21,880 nucleotides of DNA from Clostridia bacterium (GTDB lineage: Bacteria > Bacillota > Clostridia > Oscillospirales > CAG-272). A model generated the notes under the pieces. It saw nothing but the letters and a program-made list of their open reading frames with translations, was not told where the DNA came from and made no database searches. The stretch lies in contig JAFVRI010000190.1 of NCBI GenBank assembly GCA_017504335.1, forward strand, positions 1 through 21,880, given 5' to 3'. Made by a program: the position numbers and the translations under genes. Shown piece by piece: positions 13,620 through 21,071 of this stretch. Numbering within the stretch: position 1 is the first letter of the stretch; each line of letters begins with the position of its first letter.

Positions 13620-15998
13620 TTACGCCGCTTCGATCCGCAGAACCATGACCGAAATATCGTCGGTACTTCCCTCGTCCTTGGCATATTTGACCACCAGATC
13701 CGCCAGCCGCTCCACGTCCGACCTCTCGGCATGACTTCTCAACAGATCATAAAGCCACGGGCATTCTTCCCGTCCCTGGGTCACCCCGTCGCTGACCATG
13801 ATGATCAGATCTCCCGATCCGATCTCCAAGCCGATCTTCTTCACGTCGGGATCCCGAAGGATCCCCAAGGGTACCGTTCGGGAGCGAAGCTTGAATAATC
13901 CCCCGTCCCGATACACGTAGGTGGGAGCGGCTCCGCTCTTATAAAAAGATGCCTTCCCTTCCATCAGATCCAACGACAGCAGATCAGCGGTTGCCGAACA
14001 CTCGTGCAGACTTCCGCTACCCCGATTCCGCAAAAATACGTTGAGCAGCCGCAAGGATTCCTCGCATCCACCCTCTGCCTCGATCAGTTTCTTCAAGAAG
14101 GTTCCCGTGATCCGTGAGGTCAGGGCCGCCTCTTTTCCCGATCCCATTCCGTCACTGATGAGGGCGTAAAAATTTTCAGAACTATTGGAGAAAGCCTCCG
14201 TGGAGTCTCCGCAAAATTCATCCTCTCCCAATGCACACGCCGTTCGCTTTGCCATCCGAACCCGCATCTTCGGTCTCTCCACCCATTCAAGGATCCCTTC
14301 GTCACGGTGAAAACCGACTTCCTCAAGACCGCTTCCGACACATTTCTCCGCCATCGCGCGCAACGCATCCCGATCACGGAAAAGAGATTCTCCGTCCTTG
14401 CATCCCACCAAGACCCGCCGTCTCCGTTTGCCGATCACCTTTCCACAGGCAGAAAGATTCGTTTCGGACAGTTCTCTGTTCAAGGCCTCGGTAGCGGTCA
14501 CGTCACACTCATAGGCAAGGCTCTGTTCATTCATGGCGGCGGCAAGCATTTCGGACACCATCAAAAAATCCTCAGCAAAGATCTCGGTGCGGTCGCTCTC
14601 CAAAAGCTTTGCCTCATACATGGCGGTATTGTGGCATATTTCTTCCAAAATGTCGCTCATCCGTCCGCAACGCTCGGACAGCGCTCCGTTCACGTCCGAA
14701 CGATCCGCTCTCCCCTTTTGATGAAGGGTCATGGCAATTTCACCGATCGCATCCGACATATTTTGAAATTGCTCTCCCCAGCAGATCTCCTTGGTCGGAC
14801 AACTGGTGCAGCAAGCGTCAAATGCACGCTCGCAAATCTCCTTGAGATCCCCCTCTTCGGCGTGCCCACGAGCACGGGCCGAACGGTCAAACGTCTCGCC
14901 AAGTTCCCGAAATCCGCTGCAAAGAGCACGGATTCGTTCCATGGAATCGTTCAGTCGCATCCGATCCTCCGAAAAGAAAGTCGAAGGAGTTGCCGTCCTT
15001 ACCGACGACGAGGCTTCGGCTGTCTCCGCCGTCTTTTCCTGTTCTTCTTTTTTCTCTCCGAAGAGCCTGTCCCAGATCGGGAAAAGAAGATGTGTCGCAA
15101 GCAAAGCCGCAAACGGGCCGTTCAGGATCCCCAAGCCGTACACGTAATATCCCCATCCGAGACTTGCGGAAAAGGAGAAAAATGCCCCCAGCCCCACTGA
15201 ATACGGAAACATCACCCCCGCCAACAACGCGCCGATGGCCACAGCGGGCGAAAAGAGAGGGGCGATGGCAAAGCCGAAGAGCAATCCCGTCACCGTTCCC
15301 GCCAACCATCCCCGCTTGCGGCTCACATATAGCGCGGCAAACATCGCGCCGAACACACCAAGAGAGATCCCATACAATCGAATGCCGGCGCCTCCGTAGC
15401 AAAGGAGTGTGCCCAAGGTCAGAAATCCGAGCTGATAGCGCCACCCCTCCCGATCCTTTTCAAACAGTCCGCTCAAAAGAAGAACCGCGGGAGGCGCAAT
15501 GACCACCGACATCACGGTTCCGTACAGATCATAAAACAGGTATCCTCCTGTGCGAAGCCGAATCATTCCCACCGCAAAGACAGCCACCGCGGCGGTCGCC
15601 ATCCGCAGAGCAACATGCTCCCGAAAGAAATGAGGCATCACCTCGCCCAAGGTTACCTCGTTCCGTTTTTTTGCCCGAAGGCGAGCGGGCAAATCCAACG
15701 CGAGACGAGTCAGCATCCGAAGAATGACCGTCAGGGCAAATACAGAAAGCAGAATCGGCCCCTCCCGATTTCCAAGCGCCCAAAGACAGCCCCCTCCCAA
15801 TACATAAAGCACCCGACGGTCTGATGCCGCCAAAAGAGCAATCCCAAAGGGAGCCGCTCCAAAGGGCAGGGTCACACCGCTAAGCACATATCCCCACAGG
15901 GCATATGCCATACCGAAAAAGGCTTTCTTCAGCCATCCACCGATCTTTACACCGTCCCCGACCTCTTTTGTTTCCACCATCTGTTCCTTTTTGTTCAT
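13620..15998 (-). CDS. spoIIE: Stage II sporulation protein E (SpoIIE), PP2C-type phosphatase
   Basis: 792 residues (Bacillus 827). SpoIIE sits at the asymmetric septum and dephosphorylates SpoIIAA, activating sigma-F in the forespore. The N-terminal 320 residues or so are a run of hydrophobic segments (about ten membrane helices), a central soluble region follows with a Cys cluster (CCTSCPTKEICW), and the C-terminal 200 residues form the PP2C domain: FYALISDGMGSGKEAA (D616), LHECSATADLLSLDL, LIIMVSDGVTQG and the terminal STDDISVMVLRI (D780, D781). The frame is open upstream to 16454, but the ATG at 15998 has AAGGACGG at a proper distance and a promoter candidate just beyond, and the upstream extension would overlap the divergent gene. 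A bidirectional terminator lies downstream. Confidence 0.95.
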   Translation of the reverse strand: MNKKEQMVETKEVGDGVKIGGWLKKAFFGMAYALWGYVLSGVTLPFGAAPFGIALLAASDRRVLYVLGGGCLWALGNREGPILLSVFALTVILRMLTRLALDLPARLRAKKRNEVTLGEVMPHFFREHVALRMATAAVAVFAVGMIRLRTGGYLFYDLYGTVMSVVIAPPAVLLLSGLFEKDREGWRYQLGFLTLGTLLCYGGAGIRLYGISLGVFGAMFAALYVSRKRGWLAGTVTGLLFGFAIAPLFSPAVAIGALLAGVMFPYSVGLGAFFSFSASLGWGYYVYGLGILNGPFAALLATHLLFPIWDRLFGEKKEEQEKTAETAEASSSVRTATPSTFFSEDRMRLNDSMERIRALCSGFRELGETFDRSARARGHAEEGDLKEICERAFDACCTSCPTKEICWGEQFQNMSDAIGEIAMTLHQKGRADRSDVNGALSERCGRMSDILEEICHNTAMYEAKLLESDRTEIFAEDFLMVSEMLAAAMNEQSLAYECDVTATEALNRELSETNLSACGKVIGKRRRRVLVGCKDGESLFRDRDALRAMAEKCVGSGLEEVGFHRDEGILEWVERPKMRVRMAKRTACALGEDEFCGDSTEAFSNSSENFYALISDGMGSGKEAALTSRITGTFLKKLIEAEGGCEESLRLLNVFLRNRGSGSLHECSATADLLSLDLMEGKASFYKSGAAPTYVYRDGGLFKLRSRTVPLGILRDPDVKKIGLEIGSGDLIIMVSDGVTQGREECPWLYDLLRSHAERSDVERLADLVVKYAKDEGSTDDISVMVLRIEAA

Positions 15999-16036
15999 AG
16001 ATTTACCGTCCTTTTTCTTCAAATTCCTGCGTCTCC

Positions 16037-16069
16037 ATTGTATCAAACCCTGCCGAAAAAATTTGTCAC
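16037..16069 (-). promoter_or_regulatory. Candidate Spo0A-type promoter of spoIIE (21-bp spacer)
   Basis: On the minus strand GTGACA (16069-16064), a 21-bp spacer and TACAAT (16042-16037), 38 bases upstream of the spoIIE ATG. Spo0A-activated spoIIE and spoIIG promoters of Bacillus have similarly long spacers. A near 0A box, TGCCGAA (plus strand 16051-16057, one mismatch from TGTCGAA), lies in the spacer. Confidence 0.5.
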
Positions 16070-16154
16070 TTTCCGCCTTTGCGATTTTTTTCCTTCTTTC
16101 TTTTTCTCGTTGCTTCGTTCCCCCTCTCTCTTTTTCAAGGAAATGCAAAGAGAG

Positions 16155-16183
16155 TTGACAAAATATTCGAAAAGCGGTATAAT
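16155..16183 (+). promoter_or_regulatory. Consensus promoter of the Cys-rich LRR lipoprotein gene
   Basis: TTGACA (16155-16160), a 17-bp spacer and TATAAT (16178-16183), 38 bases before the ATG at 16222. Confidence 0.87.
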
Positions 16184-16221
16184 GAATGTACAGAAATCTT
16201 TGCCTCAGAAAGGAATAGATG

Positions 16222-17985
16222 ATGAAGACGATTTGGAAAATGATTCTGCTCTGCTCCGCACTTCTTCTGTGTACGACCTTGCTCTTTGCCTGTTCGGAGC
16301 CCCACGAGCATCTGTTTGGCGAATGGGAGGTTTCCTCTCCCGCCACCTGCTCCTCCGATGGAACCGAAACGAGAGTTTGCGCATGCGGTGCTTCCGATTC
16401 CAGACCGATCGCCGCCAACGGTACCCATTCCTTCGGCGAATGGACAGTAACCACTCAGCCCACCTGCTTGGAAAAGGGACAAGAGACCCATACCTGTCTC
16501 TATTGCGAATTTTCTGAGTCCAAATCCATCGCTGCCATAGGACATCGCTATGCGCCCACCGCCTCCAAAGCCGCAACCGTCACAGAGGACGGATACGAAC
16601 GGCATACCTGCGCCAACTGCGATTCCTTTTTCGAAAAGACCTTCCATGCCCTTGGCTCGACAGGTCTGTCCTTTCTTCCCAATCCCGACGGCACGCTTTC
16701 TGTTTGGTTGGGCAAGTGCACCGATACGCATGTAGTCATCCCTGCTTATCATAACGGACAACGGGTCTCTAAGCTGGGAGACCACTCTCTCAGAGATTCG
16801 AACACCATCACTCAGATCACCATTCTCGACGGCGTGACGAACATCGGAGATTGCGCGTTTGCCTGCTGCCCCGCTCTTACATCAATCTCCATTCCCGACA
16901 GCGTGACCTCTATCGGCTCTCAGGCATTCTCCGGCTGCTCCTCTCTTTCGTCAATCACGATTCCCAAGGGAGTTCGGGAGATCGGCTATTCCGCCTTTAA
17001 CGGCTGTCAAGCCTTGACCAAGGCAACCTTTGAGGATGGCACCGTCACGATTGGCGATTCTCTGTTTTCGGGCTGCTCTTCTCTGACTACGGTAATCCTG
17101 CCCTCCACCGCCGTTACGCTCGGCAAGCACATGTTTGCCTATTGCGGCTCTCTTTCCGCCGTCACGATTCCCGACGGTGTGGAAACCGTTGCGGAGAAAT
17201 GCTTCTATGAGTGCGACGCGCTCACCTCGGTTACGCTTGCTGACACGGTGACCGAAATCGCTACCGACGCATTTTACGGCTGTGATCGCCTTTCTTCCCT
17301 GACCCTGTCCGCATCCCTGCAGACGATTGGCGCTCGTGCCTTTTCGTACTGTCCCGCGCTGCCCGCGTTGGATCTGCCCAATCGCGTTAGCGTCATTGGA
17401 GAAGAAGCATTCGCTTACAACACAAGTCTTCAGAGATTGACCCTCGGCGCGGGAATTCAAACCGTCCATGAGCGTGCCTTCCTCGATTGCGCCGCGCTCT
17501 CCGAGTTGACGGTAAAAGGTTCATCTCCCGCCTTAAAGACCGATGCCTTCAAGGGATGTCCCATTCAATCGATCTCGGGCCCCATGTCGGTATTTGCTTC
17601 CTTTCGTCAGCATACGCTCCGGAATATTACGGTCATCAATGCAATCTCTGTTCCCGACAACACATTCAGCGACTCCACAACGCTGGAATCCATAACCATT
17701 TCCGAGGGCGCGCTCTCCATCGGCGCAAAGGCATTCCAGAAATGCTCTGCCCTGAAAACGGTTGTCATTCCTTCCACCGTTACCGAAATCGGACGAAATG
17801 CCTTTCGTCTGACCAACCCCACCACGGTCCTCTACGGAGGAACCGAGGCTCAATGGGAGGCAATAGAGCTCGCCTCCGGTAACACCTCGCTGGAAAAGGC
17901 AGCCCTTTGCTTCTATTCCGAGAAGGCTCCCACGGAAGAAGGAGACTTTTGGCATTACGTCAACGGAATCCCGACTCTTTGGTAA
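16222..17985 (+). CDS. BspA-type leucine-rich-repeat lipoprotein with Cys-rich N-terminal repeats
   Basis: 587 residues with a lipoprotein signal peptide (lipobox LFAC, C24). Next come three repeats of about 40 residues shaped HxFGEWxxxxxaTCxxxGxExxxCxxC (for instance HLFGEWEVSSPATC ... CACG, HSFGEWTVTTQPTC ... CLYC, and a third with CANC). From about residue 165 onwards there are more than ten LRR_5 repeats (SVTSIGSQAFSGCSSLSSITIP type). The last segment, FYSEKAPTEEGDFWHYVNGIPTLW, is the usual C-terminal cap of such surface proteins. It is probably an exported, lipid-anchored binding protein; the ligand is unknown. ATG codons at 16219 and 16222 are tandem; I prefer 16222 because AAAGGA ends at 16214, giving 7 bases of spacing. 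It is divergent from spoIIE and followed by a strong bidirectional terminator. Confidence 0.9.
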   Translation: MKTIWKMILLCSALLLCTTLLFACSEPHEHLFGEWEVSSPATCSSDGTETRVCACGASDSRPIAANGTHSFGEWTVTTQPTCLEKGQETHTCLYCEFSESKSIAAIGHRYAPTASKAATVTEDGYERHTCANCDSFFEKTFHALGSTGLSFLPNPDGTLSVWLGKCTDTHVVIPAYHNGQRVSKLGDHSLRDSNTITQITILDGVTNIGDCAFACCPALTSISIPDSVTSIGSQAFSGCSSLSSITIPKGVREIGYSAFNGCQALTKATFEDGTVTIGDSLFSGCSSLTTVILPSTAVTLGKHMFAYCGSLSAVTIPDGVETVAEKCFYECDALTSVTLADTVTEIATDAFYGCDRLSSLTLSASLQTIGARAFSYCPALPALDLPNRVSVIGEEAFAYNTSLQRLTLGAGIQTVHERAFLDCAALSELTVKGSSPALKTDAFKGCPIQSISGPMSVFASFRQHTLRNITVINAISVPDNTFSDSTTLESITISEGALSIGAKAFQKCSALKTVVIPSTVTEIGRNAFRLTNPTTVLYGGTEAQWEAIELASGNTSLEKAALCFYSEKAPTEEGDFWHYVNGIPTLW

Positions 17986-17997
17986 AGAACGATATAC

Positions 17998-18027
17998 AAA
18001 AAGCCGACGGCATGCCGTCGGCTTTTT
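17998..18027. terminator. Bidirectional terminator between the LRR lipoprotein gene and the abrB-like gene
   Basis: A perfect palindrome with a 13-bp stem (AAAAAGCCGACGG with CCGTCGGCTTTTT, loop CATG) has T-runs on both strands, between the two convergent genes. Confidence 0.94.
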
Positions 18028-18065
18028 GTCATGTTATTCATTTTTCCTCATACAATAGAATGGAA

Positions 18066-18311
18066 TCAAAGCTGTATTTTCAGCTTTTCGATACAGTCGG
18101 CACACACACGCTTTCCGGAAAAATAAACAATGTTGTCTGCCCGATTGCAGAAGGTGTAGGCGGGCTGATACTTCTGCAGCACGATACGATCCTCGTCAAT
18201 AAAGATCTCGATGGAATCCTTTTCCTTAATATCCAGCGTCTTGCGAATCTCGATCGGCAATACAATTCTGCCCAGATCATCCATCTTGCGAACAACTCCC
18301 GTAGATTTCAT
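18066..18311 (-). CDS. AbrB-family transition-state regulator
   Basis: 81 residues. The N-terminal half is the AbrB/SpoVT swapped-hairpin DNA-binding domain (MKSTGVVRKMDDLGRIVLPIEIRKTLDIKEKDSIEIFIDEDRIVLQKY), with the DxxGRIVLPxEIR signature. The tail, FCNRADNIVYFSGKRVCADCIEKL, has three cysteines including CxxC, common in clostridial AbrB proteins and possibly metal-binding. AbrB represses stationary-phase and sporulation genes during growth and is itself repressed by Spo0A. Here the promoter carries a perfect 0A box, which supports that wiring. A strong AAGGAG precedes the ATG at 18311. Whether it is the functional AbrB or a paralogue such as Abh cannot be told from the window. Confidence 0.94.
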   Translation of the reverse strand: MKSTGVVRKMDDLGRIVLPIEIRKTLDIKEKDSIEIFIDEDRIVLQKYQPAYTFCNRADNIVYFSGKRVCADCIEKLKIQL

Positions 18312-18365
18312 AGCTGTGTCTCCTTTTTTATCAAATTCTCCTCTTTTTGGTCGGCTTCTGTCTTT

Positions 18366-18394
18366 ATTATAGCAAATCTGTCGAAGTCTGTCAA
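18366..18394 (-). promoter_or_regulatory. Consensus promoter of the abrB-like gene with tandem 0A boxes
   Basis: On the minus strand TTGACA (18394-18389), a 17-bp spacer and TATAAT (18371-18366). On the plus strand a perfect 0A box TGTCGAA (18379-18385) lies in the spacer and a second, weaker one TGTCAAG (18389-18395) overlaps the -35 box. The boxes are head to tail, three bases apart, the geometry used by Spo0A dimers. Bound Spo0A~P would be expected to block transcription. Confidence 0.8.
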
Positions 18395-18528
18395 GCCCAT
18401 TTTTTGGAAATCTATGGAAAAAGTTGGAAACCCGTAGGAGTCAGATGCTCTTTTTCCCTGATTTTGGTTTAAGGAAGGATTTTCAAGGCTATACTATCCG
18501 TATCATTCATCGAATCGGGAGGAACGTC

Positions 18529-18804
18529 ATGCTGAAGGGAATTCAAAAAAATATGATTTGGGTCCGTACCCCCGAAAGCCGTTTCTTTGAGGCGGCATAT
18601 TTCGTCATGCGTCCCACCCTTACACAGGGAAAGCCTCGGGAGGGGGAAATGCTTCGTGAGGCAAACCGTCTGCTGTCCGAGGGGGCACAGTCCCGTTCTT
18701 TTCCGAAGCAGGGAACCCGATTGGGAAGGCTTCTGCTCTTTTTGGCAGGTATGGGCATCGGCGGCGCGCTTACGCTGCTGCTTACCCTGATCCTCGTCCT
18801 GTAA
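18529..18804 (+). CDS. Small conserved-looking protein with C-terminal membrane helix
   Basis: 91 residues. The soluble part includes MIWVRTPESRFFEAAYFVMRP and an EGEMLREANRLLSEG helix; I recall similar segments in clostridial proteins of unknown function but cannot name the family. The last 25 residues or so (LGRLLLFLAGMGIGGALTLLLTLILVL) form one hydrophobic helix that ends the protein, so it is probably tail-anchored or a bitopic membrane protein. The frame is open upstream to 18424, but the ATG at 18529 is preceded by GGGAGGA at 18517-18523 and is the better start; a possible -10 box TATACT (18490-18495) also lies upstream of it. It is divergent from the abrB-like gene and 163 bases before RNase J. 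No function is assigned. Confidence 0.75.
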   Translation: MLKGIQKNMIWVRTPESRFFEAAYFVMRPTLTQGKPREGEMLREANRLLSEGAQSRSFPKQGTRLGRLLLFLAGMGIGGALTLLLTLILVL

Positions 18805-18812
18805 GCCGCCCC

Positions 18813-18841
18813 TTGACAGAAATGAGATTTTGTGCTATACT
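18813..18841 (+). promoter_or_regulatory. Promoter of the RNase J gene
   Basis: TTGACA (18813-18818), a 17-bp spacer and TATACT (18836-18841). It gives a leader of about 119 bases before the ATG at 18967. Confidence 0.82.
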
Positions 18842-18875
18842 ATAGGTGACAACAACCAAATACTTGCCTTCGAGG

Positions 18876-18902
18876 AATATGCGGGGAGCGGTGTCGCATA
18901 TT
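18876..18902 (+). other. Hairpin in the RNase J mRNA leader
   Basis: AATATGCG (18876-18883) pairs with CGCATATT (18895-18902) around an 11-nt loop, about 28 bases from the predicted 5' end. No T-run follows directly, so it is not an obvious terminator. It could be a stability or autoregulation element for a 5'-end-dependent nuclease; that is inference. Confidence 0.45.
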
Positions 18903-18966
18903 TTGAGAGGGCTTGATTGCGTGCCTTTTTATGATACTTACACATATGTAAAGAATAGGAGTTTTT

Positions 18967-20643
18967 ATGCCCAAACAAGAAAAAAGCAAGCTTCGCGTCA
19001 TTCCTCTGGGCGGTCTGAACGAGATCGGAAAGAATCTGACCGTTCTGGAATACGCGAACGATATTCTGATCGTGGATTGCGGACTTGGCTTTCCCGATGA
19101 GGATATGCCCGGAATCGATCTGGTCATTCCCGATATTTCCTATCTGGAAGCCAATCGCGAAAAGATCCGAGGCATTGTCCTGACCCACGGTCATGAGGAT
19201 CACATCGGTGCGATCCCCTATATTCTGCGTCAGATCAATCCCCCCATTTACGGAACAAGACTGACCCTCGGCATCATTCAGAACAAACTCTCCGAGCATG
19301 TTCTCCCCTTCACCCCCTCTCTCAATCAGGTCAATGCGGGCGAGACGATACGGCTTGGCAGCTTTGCGGTGGAGTTCATCCATGTCAACCACTCTATCGC
19401 CGATGCCTGTTGCCTTTCCATCACCACGCCCGTGGGTATTGTGGTCCACTCGGGAGACTTTAAGCTGGATGTGACCCCCATTGACGGAGACATGATGAAC
19501 ATTACCCGTCTTGGCGAGATCGGACGAAAGGGAGTTTTGCTCCTGATGTGCGAATCCACCAATGCGGAGCGACCCGGTCACACCCCCTCCGAAAAGAAGG
19601 TAGGAAAATCCCTTGAAACTATTTTTTCCGCCAATACCGACAAGCGGATTGTGATTGCCACCTTCTCCTCCAATGTACACAGAGTACAGCAGATCATCAA
19701 TGTCAGCGCCAATCACGGACGAAAGGTCGCCATTACGGGACGAAGCATGCTCAATATCATCGGCGCAGCCGTGGAGCTTGGCTATATGTCGGTTCCCGAG
19801 GGTGTGCTGATCGACATCAACGAAATCAAGCGCTTCAAGCCCGAGCAGCTGACGCTGATTACCACAGGAAGTCAAGGCGAGCCTATGTCCGCCCTCTATC
19901 GCATGGCATTTTCCGATCACTCTCAGGTAACGCTGGGACAGCAGGATCTGGTGGTGCTTTCCTCCAGCGCCATTCCCGGTAACGAAAAGCTGGTTGGCCG
20001 TATCATCAATGAGCTGACCAAAAACGGAGTCAGCGTGCTTCACGATGCCGTAGTCGAGGTTCACGTTTCGGGTCATGCCTGCCAAGAGGAGCTGAAGCTT
20101 TTGCAGGCACTTTTGAAGCCCAAATACTTTATGCCCATTCATGGAGAATACCGCCATCTGGCGGCAAACCGTGAGCTGGCATTGGATATGGGCATGGACG
20201 CACGAAACATCTTTATTTCCGAGATCGGAAAGGTACTGGAGCTTGACCGCAGAAGCGCAAAATTCACGGGAACCGTTCCTGCGGGAAAAATTTTGGTAGA
20301 TGGCTACGGTGTGGGCGATGTAGGTAACATCGTACTCCGTGACCGCCGACATCTTTCTCAGGACGGACTCATTGTGGTGGTTGCCTCGTTGGATACCGAA
20401 GCCAGATTGCTTTTGTCGGGTCCCGATATCGTCTCCCGCGGCTTCGTTTACGTACGGGAATCCGAGGAGCTGATGGATGAGGTTCGTCAGATCGCCGCGG
20501 CTGCCATCGAAAAGGCACTGGCGCATCGGGGTAAGGTCGATCGCATCGAATTGAAGAACTGTGTCAAGGATGACATTTCCAAATTCCTTTACACAAAAAC
20601 CAAGCGAAAGCCCATGGTTCTCCCCGTAATTATGAACCTTTAA
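18967..20643 (+). CDS. rnj: Ribonuclease J
   Basis: 558-residue metallo-beta-lactamase/beta-CASP nuclease with 5'-to-3' exonuclease and endonuclease activity, central to mRNA decay and rRNA maturation in Firmicutes. Visible are LRVIPLGGLNEIGKNLTVLEY, the zinc motif HGHEDH (H74, H76, D78, H79, the same numbering as Bacillus RNase J1), VNHSIADACCLSITTPVGIVVHSGDFKLD, the beta-CASP part (FSSNVHRVQQI, SSAIPGNEK, VSGHACQEELKLL, MPIHGEYRHL) and the C-terminal domain (RRHLSQDGLIVVVAS ... FVYVRESEELMDE). Length is that of the family. AGGAG at 18956-18960 supports the ATG. It has its own promoter with a structured leader, and an A+T-rich hairpin lies at its end. With only one copy in view, J1 versus J2 cannot be decided. 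Confidence 0.97.
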   Translation: MPKQEKSKLRVIPLGGLNEIGKNLTVLEYANDILIVDCGLGFPDEDMPGIDLVIPDISYLEANREKIRGIVLTHGHEDHIGAIPYILRQINPPIYGTRLTLGIIQNKLSEHVLPFTPSLNQVNAGETIRLGSFAVEFIHVNHSIADACCLSITTPVGIVVHSGDFKLDVTPIDGDMMNITRLGEIGRKGVLLLMCESTNAERPGHTPSEKKVGKSLETIFSANTDKRIVIATFSSNVHRVQQIINVSANHGRKVAITGRSMLNIIGAAVELGYMSVPEGVLIDINEIKRFKPEQLTLITTGSQGEPMSALYRMAFSDHSQVTLGQQDLVVLSSSAIPGNEKLVGRIINELTKNGVSVLHDAVVEVHVSGHACQEELKLLQALLKPKYFMPIHGEYRHLAANRELALDMGMDARNIFISEIGKVLELDRRSAKFTGTVPAGKILVDGYGVGDVGNIVLRDRRHLSQDGLIVVVASLDTEARLLLSGPDIVSRGFVYVRESEELMDEVRQIAAAAIEKALAHRGKVDRIELKNCVKDDISKFLYTKTKRKPMVLPVIMNL

Positions 20644-20665
20644 GAGAATTTTTCTTAATTCTCTT
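20642..20665 (+). terminator. A+T-rich hairpin after RNase J
   Basis: AAGAGAATT pairs with AATTCTCTT (9 bp, loop TTTCTT), beginning in the stop codon. No clean T-run follows, so terminator activity is uncertain. The rest of the gap to 20831 holds a TATAAT at 20731-20736, a possible -10 box without a good -35. Confidence 0.4.
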
Positions 20666-20831
20666 TAGGGTTACGCTTAAAATTCATCATATGTTCATAA
20701 ATTATTCAATATTTCATCATGCTATCCTTGTATAATGTATAAGATGTTCCATGCAGCGAGGGATGTTTCTTGTGGAAACGGTCCAATCGCGTGCTTTCAT
20801 TAAAAATCAAAAAGAAAAGGTGGATTCTTCC

Positions 20832-21029
20832 ATGGGAAAATCAAACAGAGTCCGTGCGGACAGAGCGGCGAAGGCCGTAAAAGCCCCCGGCACAAAAAAC
20901 ACAAAAAATAATGGCAAGAAGGGCTTGTCCAGCAAGGCCATGTCCATTATTGCTCTGGTGGTCACCATCGCAATTTTGCTGATGATTCTAACCTTCGTTC
21001 TGATCGGAAACGGTGTTCCGAACCGTTGA
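20832..21029 (+). CDS. N-terminal anchor part of an interrupted SurA/PrsA-like foldase
   Basis: 65 codons as read to the TGA at 21027-21029: a strongly basic N-terminus (MGKSNRVRADRAAKAVKAPG ... NNGKKG) and one membrane helix (SIIALVVTIAILLMILTFVLIG), ending GNGVPNR and then TGA. The start at 20832 follows AAGGTGG and is better than the ATG at 20751. The same frame continues after the TGA for 283 codons to the window edge without another stop, so this is the anchor of a longer exported protein rather than a separate small gene. The TGA falls at the junction of the membrane helix and the outer domain. A nonsense mutation, a base-call error or recoding are all possible; I consider the first two most likely. 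Confidence 0.7.
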   Translation: MGKSNRVRADRAAKAVKAPGTKNTKNNGKKGLSSKAMSIIALVVTIAILLMILTFVLIGNGVPNR

Positions 21030-21071
21030 ACCACTGCCGCTGAGTCCGAGAACTTCTCGGTCAACGTCAAC

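Noticed and set aside
15999..16454. 152-residue N-terminal extension of spoIIE
   Set aside because: It would overlap the divergent lipoprotein gene and lies upstream of the spoIIE promoter; the ATG at 15998 has a good ribosome binding site and gives the usual SpoIIE length.
18835..20526. 563-codon open frame on the minus strand opposite RNase J
   Set aside because: It is antisense to a secure RNase J gene with all catalytic motifs; no family features in the antisense product.
21027..21060. Selenocysteine insertion at the TGA
   Set aside because: The hairpin after the TGA has a very small loop without the G expected in bacterial SECIS elements, and SurA/PrsA-like proteins just outside the membrane are not known selenoproteins. 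Kept only as a remote alternative in the finding.
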